Of a stretch of DNA of 64,000 bases, positions 10,321-19,884 are shown one piece after another; within the stretch, counting starts at the first letter, position 1, and every line of letters begins with the position of its first letter. The notes under the pieces are model-generated. The model did no database searches. It was not told the origin of the DNA and saw only the letters and a program-made list of their open reading frames with translations. A program made the translations under genes and the position numbers. This stretch comes from Alphaproteobacteria bacterium (GTDB taxonomy: Bacteria; Pseudomonadota; Alphaproteobacteria; Micropepsales; Micropepsaceae): assembly GCA_947467345.1 (NCBI GenBank), contig CANIHD010000002.1, positions 116,899 through 180,898 of the forward strand, in the 5' to 3' direction.

Positions 10321-11331
10321 ATGCAACGCGTATTGCACATCCTGGCGGTTGCGTTGCTGGGCATTCTGGCGGCGCGCAGCGCTGCGGCTGCCGAAAACGC
10401 GGCCGATTTTTTCCGTGGCAAGACCGTCACCTATATCGTTTCAGCGGAGCCGGGCGGCGGCTACGACACCTACGGGCGGCTGCTCGCGCGCTATATGCAG
10501 AAATATCTGCCGGGTACGCGTTTCGTGGTCCGCAATGTCACTGGCGCCGGCAACATCATCGGCGCCAACACGATCTTCGTGGCGCGCCCCGATGGACTGA
10601 CCATCGGCAGTTTCAACACCGGGCTCGTTTACGGTCAGCTTCTCGGCCTGCAAGGAATCCGCTTTAAGCTGAATGAGATGACGTGGATCGGCAAAATGGC
10701 GGAGGAGGGGCGCACCATCGTGCTCTCGAAACGCTCCGGGCTGGACGATGTGCAGGACGTCATCAACGCCAAGGAAACATTGCGCTTCGCTTCCGCCAGT
10801 CTTGGCACAGCGAACCATATGGAATTGTTGATTTTGAAAGAGGCGCTGAAGCTGAATATTCGCCTTGTCCCCGGTATGTCTGGCGGCGACACCGAACTCA
10901 GCATGTTGCGCGGCGACGTGGCGGGCGCGTTGAATGCCGCGAGTTCGCACGATGCTTTCGTCAAACGCGGCGACGGCAAATATGTTCTGGCCATTACGGG
11001 CGATGGCAATGACGTTCCGAACGTGCCGCAGGCGCATGATCTGGTGCGCGATCCGGCGCAATTGCGCCTTCTCCGATTGATGGAAACTGTTGCCGAGTTG
11101 GGGCGCCTTACCGCCGGGCCGCCGGGCATTCTGGCCGAGCGCGTAGAGATGCTCCGCAATGCTTACATGAAAGCCGTGGCGGATCCCGAATTGCTGGCGC
11201 ACGCGAAACAAATCAACATTCCCATTCAGCCGGCGCGCGGCGACGACGTCGCGGTGAAGATTCGTGCAGCTCTGGCGCAGCCGCCGGACGTGGTGGCGCA
11301 TTTGAAACGCGTCGTCGGCGGCGCGGAATAG
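10321..11331 (+). CDS. tripartite tricarboxylate transporter (TctC/Bug) family substrate-binding protein
   Basis: Signal peptide; FRGKTVTYIVSAEPGGGYDTYGRLLARYMQKYLPG; TGAGNIIGAN. Confidence 0.75.
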   Translation: MQRVLHILAVALLGILAARSAAAAENAADFFRGKTVTYIVSAEPGGGYDTYGRLLARYMQKYLPGTRFVVRNVTGAGNIIGANTIFVARPDGLTIGSFNTGLVYGQLLGLQGIRFKLNEMTWIGKMAEEGRTIVLSKRSGLDDVQDVINAKETLRFASASLGTANHMELLILKEALKLNIRLVPGMSGGDTELSMLRGDVAGALNAASSHDAFVKRGDGKYVLAITGDGNDVPNVPQAHDLVRDPAQLRLLRLMETVAELGRLTAGPPGILAERVEMLRNAYMKAVADPELLAHAKQINIPIQPARGDDVAVKIRAALAQPPDVVAHLKRVVGGAE

Positions 11332-11342
11332 AGGAAAAAAGT

Positions 11343-12386
11343 ATGCTCATCTCGCGCTCGTCTATGGCGTGTGTCGCCATTGCTCTTGGTGCGTTGATCG
11401 GTCTCGGTGCGGCGCAATCTGCGGTCGGCACGCAATATCGCGCTGTCTATGGCTGGGAGAAAATGCCGGCGGGCCGCAAGCTTGGCGTCGTGACGGGTGT
11501 CATTCCCGATCCCGACGGCAAGCACATGTGGGTTCTTGACCGCTGCGGCGCGAACAATTGTGCCGGCACAAACATCGATCCCATTCTCAAATTCGATCTC
11601 GACGGCAATCTGGTGAAGAGCTTCGGCGGCGGCATCTTCGCCTGGCCGCATGGTTTCTTCCGCGACGCGGACGGTAATTTCTGGGTGACGGAAGGCTCGC
11701 CTGCCACCGACGCGCGTGGCGAAGCGGGGCGCAAGCTAGGCAAAGGCCATGAGGTTTTCAAACTGAGCCCCGAAGGAAAAGTGCTGATGACGCTCGGCAC
11801 GGCGGGCGTCGCGGGCAGCGACGCCACCCATTTCAACGGCCCCTCCGGCGTGGCCGTGGCGAAGAATGGCGACATCTGGATTGTCGATGGCCATCGCGAC
11901 GGCAACAACCGCATGGTGCGTTTCTCCAAGGATGGCCGCTTCATCAAATCATGGGGCGGGGGACCCGACGCGACGAGCGCGGCGCCTGGCCTCTTCAACG
12001 ATCCGCATCACATCACCATCGATTCGGAAGGGCGACTCTTCGTTTCCGACCGCGAGAACAACCGAATTGAGATTTTCGATGGCGAGGGAAATTTCCTGAC
12101 CGAATGGAAACAATTCGGCCGCCCCAGCGCGATCTATATCGACAAGAACGACACGATCTATGTCGCCGACGGCATGTCGGGCGCCGAACATAATCTCGGC
12201 TGGAATCGCGCGATCCGCATCGGCGATGCCAAGACCGGCCGTGTCGATACGCTCATTCCCGACAATCAGGAATACGGACGTGGACAAAGCGGCGTGGAGT
12301 TTCTCGCCACCGATCCGGCGGGGAATATTTATGCCGGCGAAGTCACCCATCAGCGTTTGGTGAAGTATATTCCGACCAAGCCGTAA
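11343..12386 (+). CDS. secreted NHL-repeat / 6-bladed beta-propeller protein (peptidyl-hydroxyglycine lyase-like)
   Basis: Repeated blade motifs: DGNFWVTEGS, GDIWIVDGHRDGNNRMVRFSKDGRF, GRLFVSDRENNRIEIFDGEGNF. Confidence 0.8.
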   Translation: MLISRSSMACVAIALGALIGLGAAQSAVGTQYRAVYGWEKMPAGRKLGVVTGVIPDPDGKHMWVLDRCGANNCAGTNIDPILKFDLDGNLVKSFGGGIFAWPHGFFRDADGNFWVTEGSPATDARGEAGRKLGKGHEVFKLSPEGKVLMTLGTAGVAGSDATHFNGPSGVAVAKNGDIWIVDGHRDGNNRMVRFSKDGRFIKSWGGGPDATSAAPGLFNDPHHITIDSEGRLFVSDRENNRIEIFDGEGNFLTEWKQFGRPSAIYIDKNDTIYVADGMSGAEHNLGWNRAIRIGDAKTGRVDTLIPDNQEYGRGQSGVEFLATDPAGNIYAGEVTHQRLVKYIPTKP

Positions 12387-12488
12387 CTAAGTCGTTGCCG
12401 TATGGCCTGTGGACCAGTCAAAATACGGCCATATTCAACGGATATTTGCGCTAATGCCGTCGATGCGCTGCGGAGGCGCGAGCTTGAA

Positions 12489-13457
12489 ATGAAATCTCTT
12501 CTATCGGTCCTTCGCGTGTTGCCGATTTTTGTTCTGTCGGCTTGTGCAACAACCGACGCCTCCAATGACAGTGACAAACCGATTGTCGAACTTCGGACGA
12601 ATTGTACGCGCGCCGAATCTGTTGAAATCGATATAGGGAAATTCTCCACGAATCCTGAACCCTATATAGGCCGATGCGTTCACGCACGTGGGATTATTGC
12701 CGATCGGAGCTTCTTCCCAAGCTTGCAAGTGATGTACAATTCCCGAATTCCACCTGAGCGAAAAATTGCCATCTCTGGTGACAATGAAACGCTCTGGGGA
12801 ATGCGCAAATTTGTCGACATCGTGGCATTCGCTTACTCGTGCCAGGAGCTTGGTCGCTCGGCGCAAGCGAAAGCAGATCGGCAAGACGCTGATTTAAGCG
12901 CACGCGGCGAGGAAGCTGGAACACTGGTCTTCATAGCCGGTAATTGCCATTACTTTAGCAGTCCGGTTCTTCATGTTTCGGAAAGGGCACCAGTGGAAGG
13001 AGAGCCCGTTCGGCTGACCGGCGCATCCACCGGTCGATCATTTGGAAACTTAATTGAAATACAGACCACTTCGCCCTCTGCTCGCACAATCCGCGATCAC
13101 ATTCAGACACGCCTCGATTTTATCCGCGCCCGAGATTTTGATGGATTGAAGAATTTCATGCGTGCGGACGGCTTGTCGGAAGAAGACGCACAGGAAGCAA
13201 TTAGATACCTCGTTCTGGAAAACGATGCGCCCTTTGCCTTCCTTGCAGGGGTTTCGACGCCACCGGTGGTGCGCTATTTTGGTATCAAAGGTGAGCCTCG
13301 TAGCGCTCGAAATTTTGATAGCTATCGGTGTGTTTGCAAGACCGCTGATTGCGAAGGTCTATGGCCGATCAGTTCGTTGGACACGGAGAAAAGGCCCGAA
13401 TGGCCTTATTCCTGCAGGCATGTACGAGGCATAGAAGGTGACGTTTATCTCGACTAG
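12489..13457 (+). CDS. hypothetical lipoprotein
   Basis: Start chosen at Met30 of the ORF (MKSLLSVLRVLPIFVLSAC); lipobox VLSAC; no recognised domain. Confidence 0.6.
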   Translation: MKSLLSVLRVLPIFVLSACATTDASNDSDKPIVELRTNCTRAESVEIDIGKFSTNPEPYIGRCVHARGIIADRSFFPSLQVMYNSRIPPERKIAISGDNETLWGMRKFVDIVAFAYSCQELGRSAQAKADRQDADLSARGEEAGTLVFIAGNCHYFSSPVLHVSERAPVEGEPVRLTGASTGRSFGNLIEIQTTSPSARTIRDHIQTRLDFIRARDFDGLKNFMRADGLSEEDAQEAIRYLVLENDAPFAFLAGVSTPPVVRYFGIKGEPRSARNFDSYRCVCKTADCEGLWPISSLDTEKRPEWPYSCRHVRGIEGDVYLD

Positions 13458-13477
13458 GCCCTGTAAGATCCGTTAGA

Positions 13478-14575
13478 TTAGCGCCGAGGCGCGCCGTTGG
13501 TCGGCGCCCATTTCTGCACGCGTTTTCCGTTGTCGACTTCGGTTGTGTAGAGATTGCCGCGTGAATCGGCGGCGATATTGTGCACCCAGTGCAGCTGCCC
13601 GGCCATGCGCCCGGGATGGCCGAACGTGCTCATCACCACGCCGTCGCTGCGGCGGATCACGCGCATCTCGTTATTGGTGCCGTCCACCATGATCAAATAG
13701 GTCTGATTGGCGTCAGGCCACAACACCATGTCCCACGCTGAGCCCGATCCTTGCGTCGTCGGCGCATAGATGAATTCGCGCACATAGGTACCGTCGCGGC
13801 GAAACACCTGCACGCGATTGTTGGAGCGATCGCAGATATATACCATTCCGTCATTCGCCAGCTTCACGCAATGCACCGGATTGGCGAATTGCTGCGAGGC
13901 GGGGTTGAACAAAGGCACCATAGCGTCGCTTGGCACTTTGCCATAGGCACCCCAATGGCGCTTGTAAGCGCCGGTGGCGTTATCGAATACGATGACGCGG
14001 TGATTGCCGTAGCCGTCGGCGACGAACAACTCATTTGCCGCTTGATCGATGGCGAAATCCGCCGGGCGTCCGAACCGTTTCGTATCGGCGCTTCCGGTGC
14101 CCGCGCCTGATGAACCGATCTGCAGCAGAAAACGTCCTTCGGGCGAGAACTTCAAAGCCTGCCCGTCATTCATACCGTTACCGCCGATCCAGACATTGCC
14201 TTGATGATCGATGCGGATGCCGTGCTCATTTTGTGGCCATTGAAAGCCGGTGCCGGGTCCGCCCCACGAACGCACAACATTGCCTTCGGAATCGAACACG
14301 ATCACTGGCGGCGCCGGCACGCAGCATTTGGAGCGGGGTGGCGTCAGCGTTGCGCCTTTTTCATCATCGGTGAGCGAGCCGGGGCGCTGGATGATCCAGA
14401 CATTGTCTTGTGCATCGGTGGCGACGCCCGCGATCTGGCCCAAAATCCAATTGTTCGGCAGCGTCTTCGGCCATGTCGGCACCACGGCGAATTCCGGTCC
14501 CTCGGCGAACGCGCCTGTTGCACATGCGAGCAGAAAACCCAGACTTGCAGCGAAGAGTTTGGTGCGCATCCCCAT
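13478..14575 (-). CDS. secreted NHL-repeat / 6-bladed beta-propeller protein
   Basis: Signal peptide; NELFVADGYGNHRVIVFD, GMVYICDRSNNRVQVFRRDGTYVREF blades. Confidence 0.8.
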   Translation of the reverse strand: MGMRTKLFAASLGFLLACATGAFAEGPEFAVVPTWPKTLPNNWILGQIAGVATDAQDNVWIIQRPGSLTDDEKGATLTPPRSKCCVPAPPVIVFDSEGNVVRSWGGPGTGFQWPQNEHGIRIDHQGNVWIGGNGMNDGQALKFSPEGRFLLQIGSSGAGTGSADTKRFGRPADFAIDQAANELFVADGYGNHRVIVFDNATGAYKRHWGAYGKVPSDAMVPLFNPASQQFANPVHCVKLANDGMVYICDRSNNRVQVFRRDGTYVREFIYAPTTQGSGSAWDMVLWPDANQTYLIMVDGTNNEMRVIRRSDGVVMSTFGHPGRMAGQLHWVHNIAADSRGNLYTTEVDNGKRVQKWAPTNGAPRR

Positions 14576-14708
14576 TACCTCTTTTTATTTCTGGAGCGAT
14601 GGTCGCATGCGCCAATCCTCGTTGCCAAGCGGCGAAACTCGTCCGACAATCCGCGAAACGATCTCGCGCCTGCGAGACAGAAACGCATCGCTTCGGCCGG
14701 GGGGCAGC

Positions 14709-16487
14709 ATGGGCATTTCTCGTAGAGACATAATCAAAACCACCGCCATCGCGGGCGCCGGCGCTGTTGCCGGTGGTGTGATCGGCGCGCGCGTGGCAGC
14801 ACAGCCGGCAGGCCCAGCGCCGCTGACATGGGATCGTGAGGCCGATGTCGTTGTTATCGGCTCGGGCGCAACCGGATTGACGGCCGCTTTGCGCGCCCGC
14901 CAAGCCGGCGCGTCGGTGATTGTTGTCGAGGTGAACAGCGATATTGGCGGCCACGCCATTTGCAGCGGCGCCAATCTTCCCCTTGGCGGCGGTACGAGTT
15001 TTCAGAAACGCGCCGGCATCGAAGATTCCGCCGATCTGGTGTTTCGCGATCTCACCGATTGGTCGATCGTTCAACCGAATGGTTTTCCCGATTACCGTTA
15101 CAATGACCGCGAAATCATTCGCGCCTTTGCCGACAATTGCGCCCCGACCTTCGAATGGCTGGTCGGCCTCGGCGTCAAATTCATTAAGGACACGCCGGAT
15201 GGGCGTGCGGGCAGCTCGCACGGCAATTCGGTGCCGCGGCAAATGCATGTCGCGATTCAGCATTATCCCCGTGTGCAGACCGGCACGCCAATGCCGCAAG
15301 AAGAACAAATGACGTTCCAATCCGGCAACGGGTTGATGCGCCCCATAGAAGAGGGCGCGCGCAAAGCCGGCGTCGAAATTCTTCTCGAACACCGCATGAC
15401 CGCGCTGCATCGTGAAAGTCCTCATGCCGGGCGGATTCTTGGTATCGCCGCGGAGCATAACGGCGCGAAGCTGAACATCCGCGCCCGCAAGGCGGTGGTG
15501 CTGGGCACTGGCGGCTCAACAGGCAACGTCAATTTCCGGCGTATGTTCGATCCGCGTTTGACGGAGGAATATTGCGGCCTCGCCGGTATGCCGTGGTCGG
15601 ATCAGGACGCCAGCGGCGAGCTTGCCGGCATGGCGGTCGGCGCCGCGCTGTGGGGCCTTTACAACCAAACGGCTGAGCTAGGTTCCGTTCTCACAAAAGC
15701 CGGCAGCATCGGCTGCCAATATGGCTACGTGAATCTCACCTGGTACCCGGGTAGCCGCGTGTTCGACAAAGCGGGCTCGCAAGGGCTGGAAGTCGCCGAT
15801 TGGCAAAACGTCATCATGGTCAACATGCTCGGCAAGCGCTTTTATGACGAAACCGGAGATGATTTCACCGGCAACCAATACAATCAGGTCAAGAATTACG
15901 TTCAGGATTCATACCTGAATGCGAAGAACATGCCTTTCAACCCGAACAATTTTCTCAACGCAGCGATGGCGGGTATCGGCGATGGCCATAATGGCGGCGG
16001 ACCGATCTGGGCGATATTCGATGCCGATGCCGCGGCGCGCGAGAAATGGAATCCCACGCCGCCTTTCGTCGATGTCGCGAACGGATTTTTCTTCAGCGCC
16101 GACAGCGTTGCCGATCTCGCTGGCAAGATCGCGATGAAATATCAGCGCGTGCCGATGCCGCCCGCCGATCTGGAGGCGACGGTGGCGCGCTACAATTCCT
16201 TCGTCGATATCGGCGTCGATGCCGATTTTGGCAAGCCGGCACCCAAATACAAAATCGCTACGCCGCCATTCTATGCCGCGTGGTCGACACCGGTGCTGCA
16301 CGACACGCGCGCCGGACTTCGCATCAATGCCAAATGCCAGGTGGTGGATATGAACGGCGCGGTCATTCCCGGCCTCTATTGCGGCGGGGAATCAGCGGGC
16401 GGTTTCAGCATGCACGGCTTGGCGCGCGCCACCTGCCAAGGCTTCATCGCCGGTGCCGAAGCTGCAGCGGAAACCGTTTCCGCCTAA
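14709..16487 (+). CDS. Tat-exported FAD-dependent oxidoreductase (fumarate reductase/flavocytochrome flavoprotein-like)
   Basis: Start at ATG 14709; twin-arginine SRRDIIKTTAIAGAGAV; FAD motif VVVIGSGATGLTAALRARQAG; C-terminal GLYCGGESAGGFSMHGLARATCQGFIAG. Confidence 0.85.
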   Translation: MGISRRDIIKTTAIAGAGAVAGGVIGARVAAQPAGPAPLTWDREADVVVIGSGATGLTAALRARQAGASVIVVEVNSDIGGHAICSGANLPLGGGTSFQKRAGIEDSADLVFRDLTDWSIVQPNGFPDYRYNDREIIRAFADNCAPTFEWLVGLGVKFIKDTPDGRAGSSHGNSVPRQMHVAIQHYPRVQTGTPMPQEEQMTFQSGNGLMRPIEEGARKAGVEILLEHRMTALHRESPHAGRILGIAAEHNGAKLNIRARKAVVLGTGGSTGNVNFRRMFDPRLTEEYCGLAGMPWSDQDASGELAGMAVGAALWGLYNQTAELGSVLTKAGSIGCQYGYVNLTWYPGSRVFDKAGSQGLEVADWQNVIMVNMLGKRFYDETGDDFTGNQYNQVKNYVQDSYLNAKNMPFNPNNFLNAAMAGIGDGHNGGGPIWAIFDADAAAREKWNPTPPFVDVANGFFFSADSVADLAGKIAMKYQRVPMPPADLEATVARYNSFVDIGVDADFGKPAPKYKIATPPFYAAWSTPVLHDTRAGLRINAKCQVVDMNGAVIPGLYCGGESAGGFSMHGLARATCQGFIAGAEAAAETVSA

Positions 16488-16496
16488 CCCAAAAGA

Positions 16497-16535
16497 AAAC
16501 GGCCGGGCGCGCGATGCACCCGGCCGTTTAAAAAA
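16497..16535. terminator. bidirectional rho-independent terminator
   Basis: AAACGGCCGGG-(11 nt)-CCCGGCCGTTT between convergent genes, flanked by A-run and T/A-run. Confidence 0.8.
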
Positions 16536-16553
16536 CCGAAACGCGAGGTTGAG

Positions 16554-17144
16554 TTAACCGCCGCCGGCCGGCGTGTTGCCGCGCGCGCGCGTGACGCCGT
16601 CGTCATTGTAACGGATGACCATGCCCTTATCGTCCAGCACCTGTAGCGAGACCTGGAACGCCGCGGGAGGCGGTGAACTTCCGGGCACGGTTGCCTCAAG
16701 CAAATAAAGGCGCTTGTCCTGCATGTGCATCACGCTCTGCGAGAAATATTTCTTGCCATCGGGCATGTTGATCTGCAGCTGGTGGCCGTCGATCTTGTCG
16801 ATATGCGCATAAGCGTCGAACACGATCTTCCCGGCGAGGTGTGCATCCCGTGAGAGATGCGCCACATGCGCATTCGCGCCCTTCAAATCGTTATATTCAG
16901 GCGAGCTGTTATAATTGATCACCGTCACCGTATAGACGCTGTCGCCGCGCGTTGAGGTGTACTTCTTCGCCGGAACCGAGAAGCCGTATTCGGTCTCAAA
17001 CATGATGTTTTCGACCTTCGGCTCACTCGGCAGATTGACGTAGAATTTCTCAGTCTTGTCGGTGTAGCCAATCCAATCCTGGGCGTAGGCGGCGCCCGCA
17101 CAGAGAACCGCGAGCGACAGAACCGCAAACATCTTCAGGCGCAT
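16554..17144 (-). CDS. secreted hypothetical protein, QDWI-family paralog 1
   Basis: Signal peptide ending AYA; QDWIGYTDKTEKFYVNLPSEPKVE; shared core with two upstream genes. Confidence 0.75.
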   Translation of the reverse strand: MRLKMFAVLSLAVLCAGAAYAQDWIGYTDKTEKFYVNLPSEPKVENIMFETEYGFSVPAKKYTSTRGDSVYTVTVINYNSSPEYNDLKGANAHVAHLSRDAHLAGKIVFDAYAHIDKIDGHQLQINMPDGKKYFSQSVMHMQDKRLYLLEATVPGSSPPPAAFQVSLQVLDDKGMVIRYNDDGVTRARGNTPAGGG

Positions 17145-17187
17145 GATACTTCCCTTTCGAAGAGTGGCCGGTTCACCGGCCTGGCAA

Positions 17188-17217
17188 TTTTATCGTTCGT
17201 CACTTTTATCGTTCGTC
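17188..17217. repeat. 14-bp direct repeat TTTTATCGTTCGTC x2 (2-nt spacer)
   Basis: 17188-17201 and 17204-17217 identical, in the gap between paralogs 1 and 2. Confidence 0.8.
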
Positions 17218-17220
17218 CAA

Positions 17221-17856
17221 TTAACGTCCGGCTGCGGCCGGTGCTGCTGGGGCGGGCACTGCTGCTGCAGCAGGAGCGCCGCCACCACGGCCGGCGCGGG
17301 TCACGCCATCTGCCTGATAGCGAATGGGGCGTCCTTCATCGTCCAGAATTTGCAGCGAGACTTGGAAGGCCGCCGGTGGCGGCTGGCCGGGCGGCGTGCG
17401 CGCTTCCAGAATATAGAGCCGCTTATCCTGCTTATGCATATGGATTTCGGCCCAGTATTTGTGCCCATCCGCTTCGTTGATCTGGATCTGCAGCCCGTCG
17501 ATCATGTCGATCTGCGCGAAAGCGTCGTAAACGATTTTGCCTTCGTGGGTTTCGCGGATGTTATGCGCGGCAAAAGCCACCGAGCCCAGCGCATCCATCA
17601 CTTCAGGCGTCTTGGCGTAATTCACCACGGTCACGGAGTACGACGCTTCACCCCGCGTTGCGGTGAACTTCTTGGCCGAGACTGTGAAGCCATATTCAGA
17701 TTCATAGGGGAATTCTTCGACCTTTGGCTGCGCTGGAAAATTGACGAAGAATTTCTCCGTCCGTTCGGTGAAGTCGATCCAATCCTGCGCATAGGCTGCG
17801 CCGGCAAACATGACAAGCGCCGCGGCGGCGGCCAGCTTGAACATATGCATGAACAA
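17221..17856 (-). CDS. secreted hypothetical protein, QDWI-family paralog 2
   Basis: QDWIDFTERTEKFFVNFPAQPKVE; FDAFAQID, KRLYILEA, PPPAAFQVSLQILDDEG shared; Ala/Pro-rich tail. Confidence 0.75.
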   Translation of the reverse strand: MFMHMFKLAAAAALVMFAGAAYAQDWIDFTERTEKFFVNFPAQPKVEEFPYESEYGFTVSAKKFTATRGEASYSVTVVNYAKTPEVMDALGSVAFAAHNIRETHEGKIVYDAFAQIDMIDGLQIQINEADGHKYWAEIHMHKQDKRLYILEARTPPGQPPPAAFQVSLQILDDEGRPIRYQADGVTRAGRGGGAPAAAAVPAPAAPAAAGR

Positions 17857-17901
17857 CCCCTCCCGAATGGGCCCAACCGATGGGCTGCATTCATTTTTTG
17901 A

Positions 17902-18486
17902 CTATTGAGCGCCTGCCGCGCCGCGCAAGACGCGGGTCCGGTTTCCGTCGGCGTCGATATTGTAGCGAACGCCGCGCCCCTCTTCGTCGAGGATCGACAG
18001 CGAGGCTTGGAACAGAGCCGGCGGCGGTTGTCCCGCCGCGACATCGGCTTCGAGAACATAGAGCCGGCTCTTGTGCAGATGGATCGCGATAAAGAGGCGG
18101 CGTTTGTCAGGCCGCGTGAATTGCAGCTGATGCCCCTCGATGCGGTCGATCTGAGCAAACGCATCATAGGTAAGTTCGCTGCCCTTCTCACGCTCGCGGA
18201 AGAGGTGCGCCAAATAAGCGTAAGAGCCGCGCACGTCAGTGACTTCGGCGTCGAGATAATTCCACACCGTCACGTAGTAATGATTGTTGCGTTGGTTGGC
18301 GGTGTATTTCTTGCCGGTCAGCATGGCGCCGTATTCCGACTCCATGGTCACGTCTTCGATCTTCGGTTGTTCCGGAAGATTGACCGAGAACATTTCGGCT
18401 TTATCGGTGAATTCGATCCAATCCTGCGCGAATGCGGCGGTGGTCAGTGCCACCAAGGCTGCCAAGACGATTCCAACGCGGTGCAT
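17902..18486 (-). CDS. secreted hypothetical protein, QDWI-family paralog 3
   Basis: QDWIEFTDKAEMFSVNLPEQPKIE; TYDAFAQIDRIEGHQLQ; SRLYVLEADVAAGQPPPALFQASLSILDEEG. Confidence 0.75.
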   Translation of the reverse strand: MHRVGIVLAALVALTTAAFAQDWIEFTDKAEMFSVNLPEQPKIEDVTMESEYGAMLTGKKYTANQRNNHYYVTVWNYLDAEVTDVRGSYAYLAHLFREREKGSELTYDAFAQIDRIEGHQLQFTRPDKRRLFIAIHLHKSRLYVLEADVAAGQPPPALFQASLSILDEEGRGVRYNIDADGNRTRVLRGAAGAQ

Positions 18487-18639
18487 TATTCCCTCCTGAA
18501 GCTATTTTCCTGGAATTCTTTTGCAGGACAATGCCACGAAACTCGGCCCTTGTCGTCCCTTTCAAGCCTCTGTGAAGGCTGGGATTCCTGTCCTGGTACA
18601 GTTTCGACACAACCGCTGGAAGGCGTTAGCCCGATAATA

Positions 18640-19755
18640 TTAGAACGTCACCACCGAGCGGATCGAGTGCCCCTCATGCATCAGGTCGAAGGCGGTGTTG
18701 ATCTCGTCCAGCTTCATAGTGTGGGTGATCAGATCGTCGATATTGATCTTGCCCTCCATGTACCAATCGACTATCCGCGGCACGTCCGTGCGGCCGCGCG
18801 CGCCGCCAAAGGCGGTGCCCTTCCAAACCCGGCCGGTCACCAGCTGGAAGGGGCGGGTGGCGATTTCCTTGCCCGCCTCGGCGACGCCGATGACGATCGA
18901 TTCTCCCCAGCCGCGATGGCAGCATTCCAGCGCCTGCCGCATGACCGAAACATTGCCGGTGGCGTCGAAGGAGAAATCCGCGCCGCCGCCGGTGAGATCG
19001 ACCACCGCCTGCACCACCTTGTCGTGACCAACCTCATTCGGATTGACGAAATGCGTCATACCGAATTTCTCGGCAATCGCCCGTTTAGACGGGTTGATAT
19101 CGATGCCGATGATCTTGTCGGCGCCGACCATACGGGCGCCCTGAATGACGTTCAGGCCGATGCCGCCAAGACCGAACACCGCCACATTGGCGCCCGGCCA
19201 CACTTTGGCGGTGTAAATGACGGCGCCAATGCCGGTGGTGACGCCACAGCCGATATAGCAAACCTTATCGAACGGCGCGTCGGAGCGGATTTTCGCCAAG
19301 GCGATCTCCGGCAGCACGATATAGTTCGAGAAGGTCGAACAACCCATATAGTGGAAGAGGGGATTGCCGTTGTGATGAAAGCGGCTGGTGCCGTCCGGCA
19401 TCAGGCCTTGGCCCTGGGTGCTGCGAATGGCGGTGCAGAGGTTCGAGCGGTGCGACAGGCAGGTTTTGCACTGGCGGCATTCCGGTGTGTAGAGGGGGAT
19501 CACATGGTCGCCCGCCTTCAGCGACGTGACCCCGGCCCCGACCTCGCGCACGATACCTGCACCTTCGTGACCTAAGATGACCGGAAATTTGCCTTCGGAG
19601 TCCAGGCCGGAAAGCGTGTAGGCGTCGGTGTGACAGACGCCGGTGGCCATGATTTCGACCAGCACCTCGCCCTCTCTGGGACCGTCTAAAGACACCATTT
19701 CGATGGTGAGGGGCTTGTTCGCCGCCCATGCGACGGCGGCGCGGGTCTGGATCAT
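18640..19755 (-). CDS. frmA: S-(hydroxymethyl)glutathione dehydrogenase / class III alcohol dehydrogenase
   Basis: [20 protein letters not shown], zinc-site [54 protein letters not shown]; start at [10 protein letters not shown] preferred. Confidence 0.9.
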   Translation of the reverse strand: MIQTRAAVAWAANKPLTIEMVSLDGPREGEVLVEIMATGVCHTDAYTLSGLDSEGKFPVILGHEGAGIVREVGAGVTSLKAGDHVIPLYTPECRQCKTCLSHRSNLCTAIRSTQGQGLMPDGTSRFHHNGNPLFHYMGCSTFSNYIVLPEIALAKIRSDAPFDKVCYIGCGVTTGIGAVIYTAKVWPGANVAVFGLGGIGLNVIQGARMVGADKIIGIDINPSKRAIAEKFGMTHFVNPNEVGHDKVVQAVVDLTGGGADFSFDATGNVSVMRQALECCHRGWGESIVIGVAEAGKEIATRPFQLVTGRVWKGTAFGGARGRTDVPRIVDWYMEGKINIDDLITHTMKLDEINTAFDLMHEGHSIRSVVTF

Positions 19756-19884
19756 GTCAGTCTCCACTCAATACAGGTGGCTTTGTTCCCGACTCTTGGC
19801 GCCAAGGAAAGGCCAAAGAGCGGGCTTGGCGCGCTGTTCACCGTGGACCTATGCTCGGGCAGCCCATCGGCCTGGAGAAGCTCC

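Noticed and set aside
14250-14708. N-terminal 153-aa extension of the FAD oxidoreductase ORF
   Set aside because: Overlaps the start of the divergent NHL gene; the twin-arginine signal at ATG 14709 marks the natural start.
18015-19575. 556-aa plus-strand ORF across the paralog cluster and frmA
   Set aside because: Runs antisense to two strongly supported genes and an intergenic region; no domain recognised.
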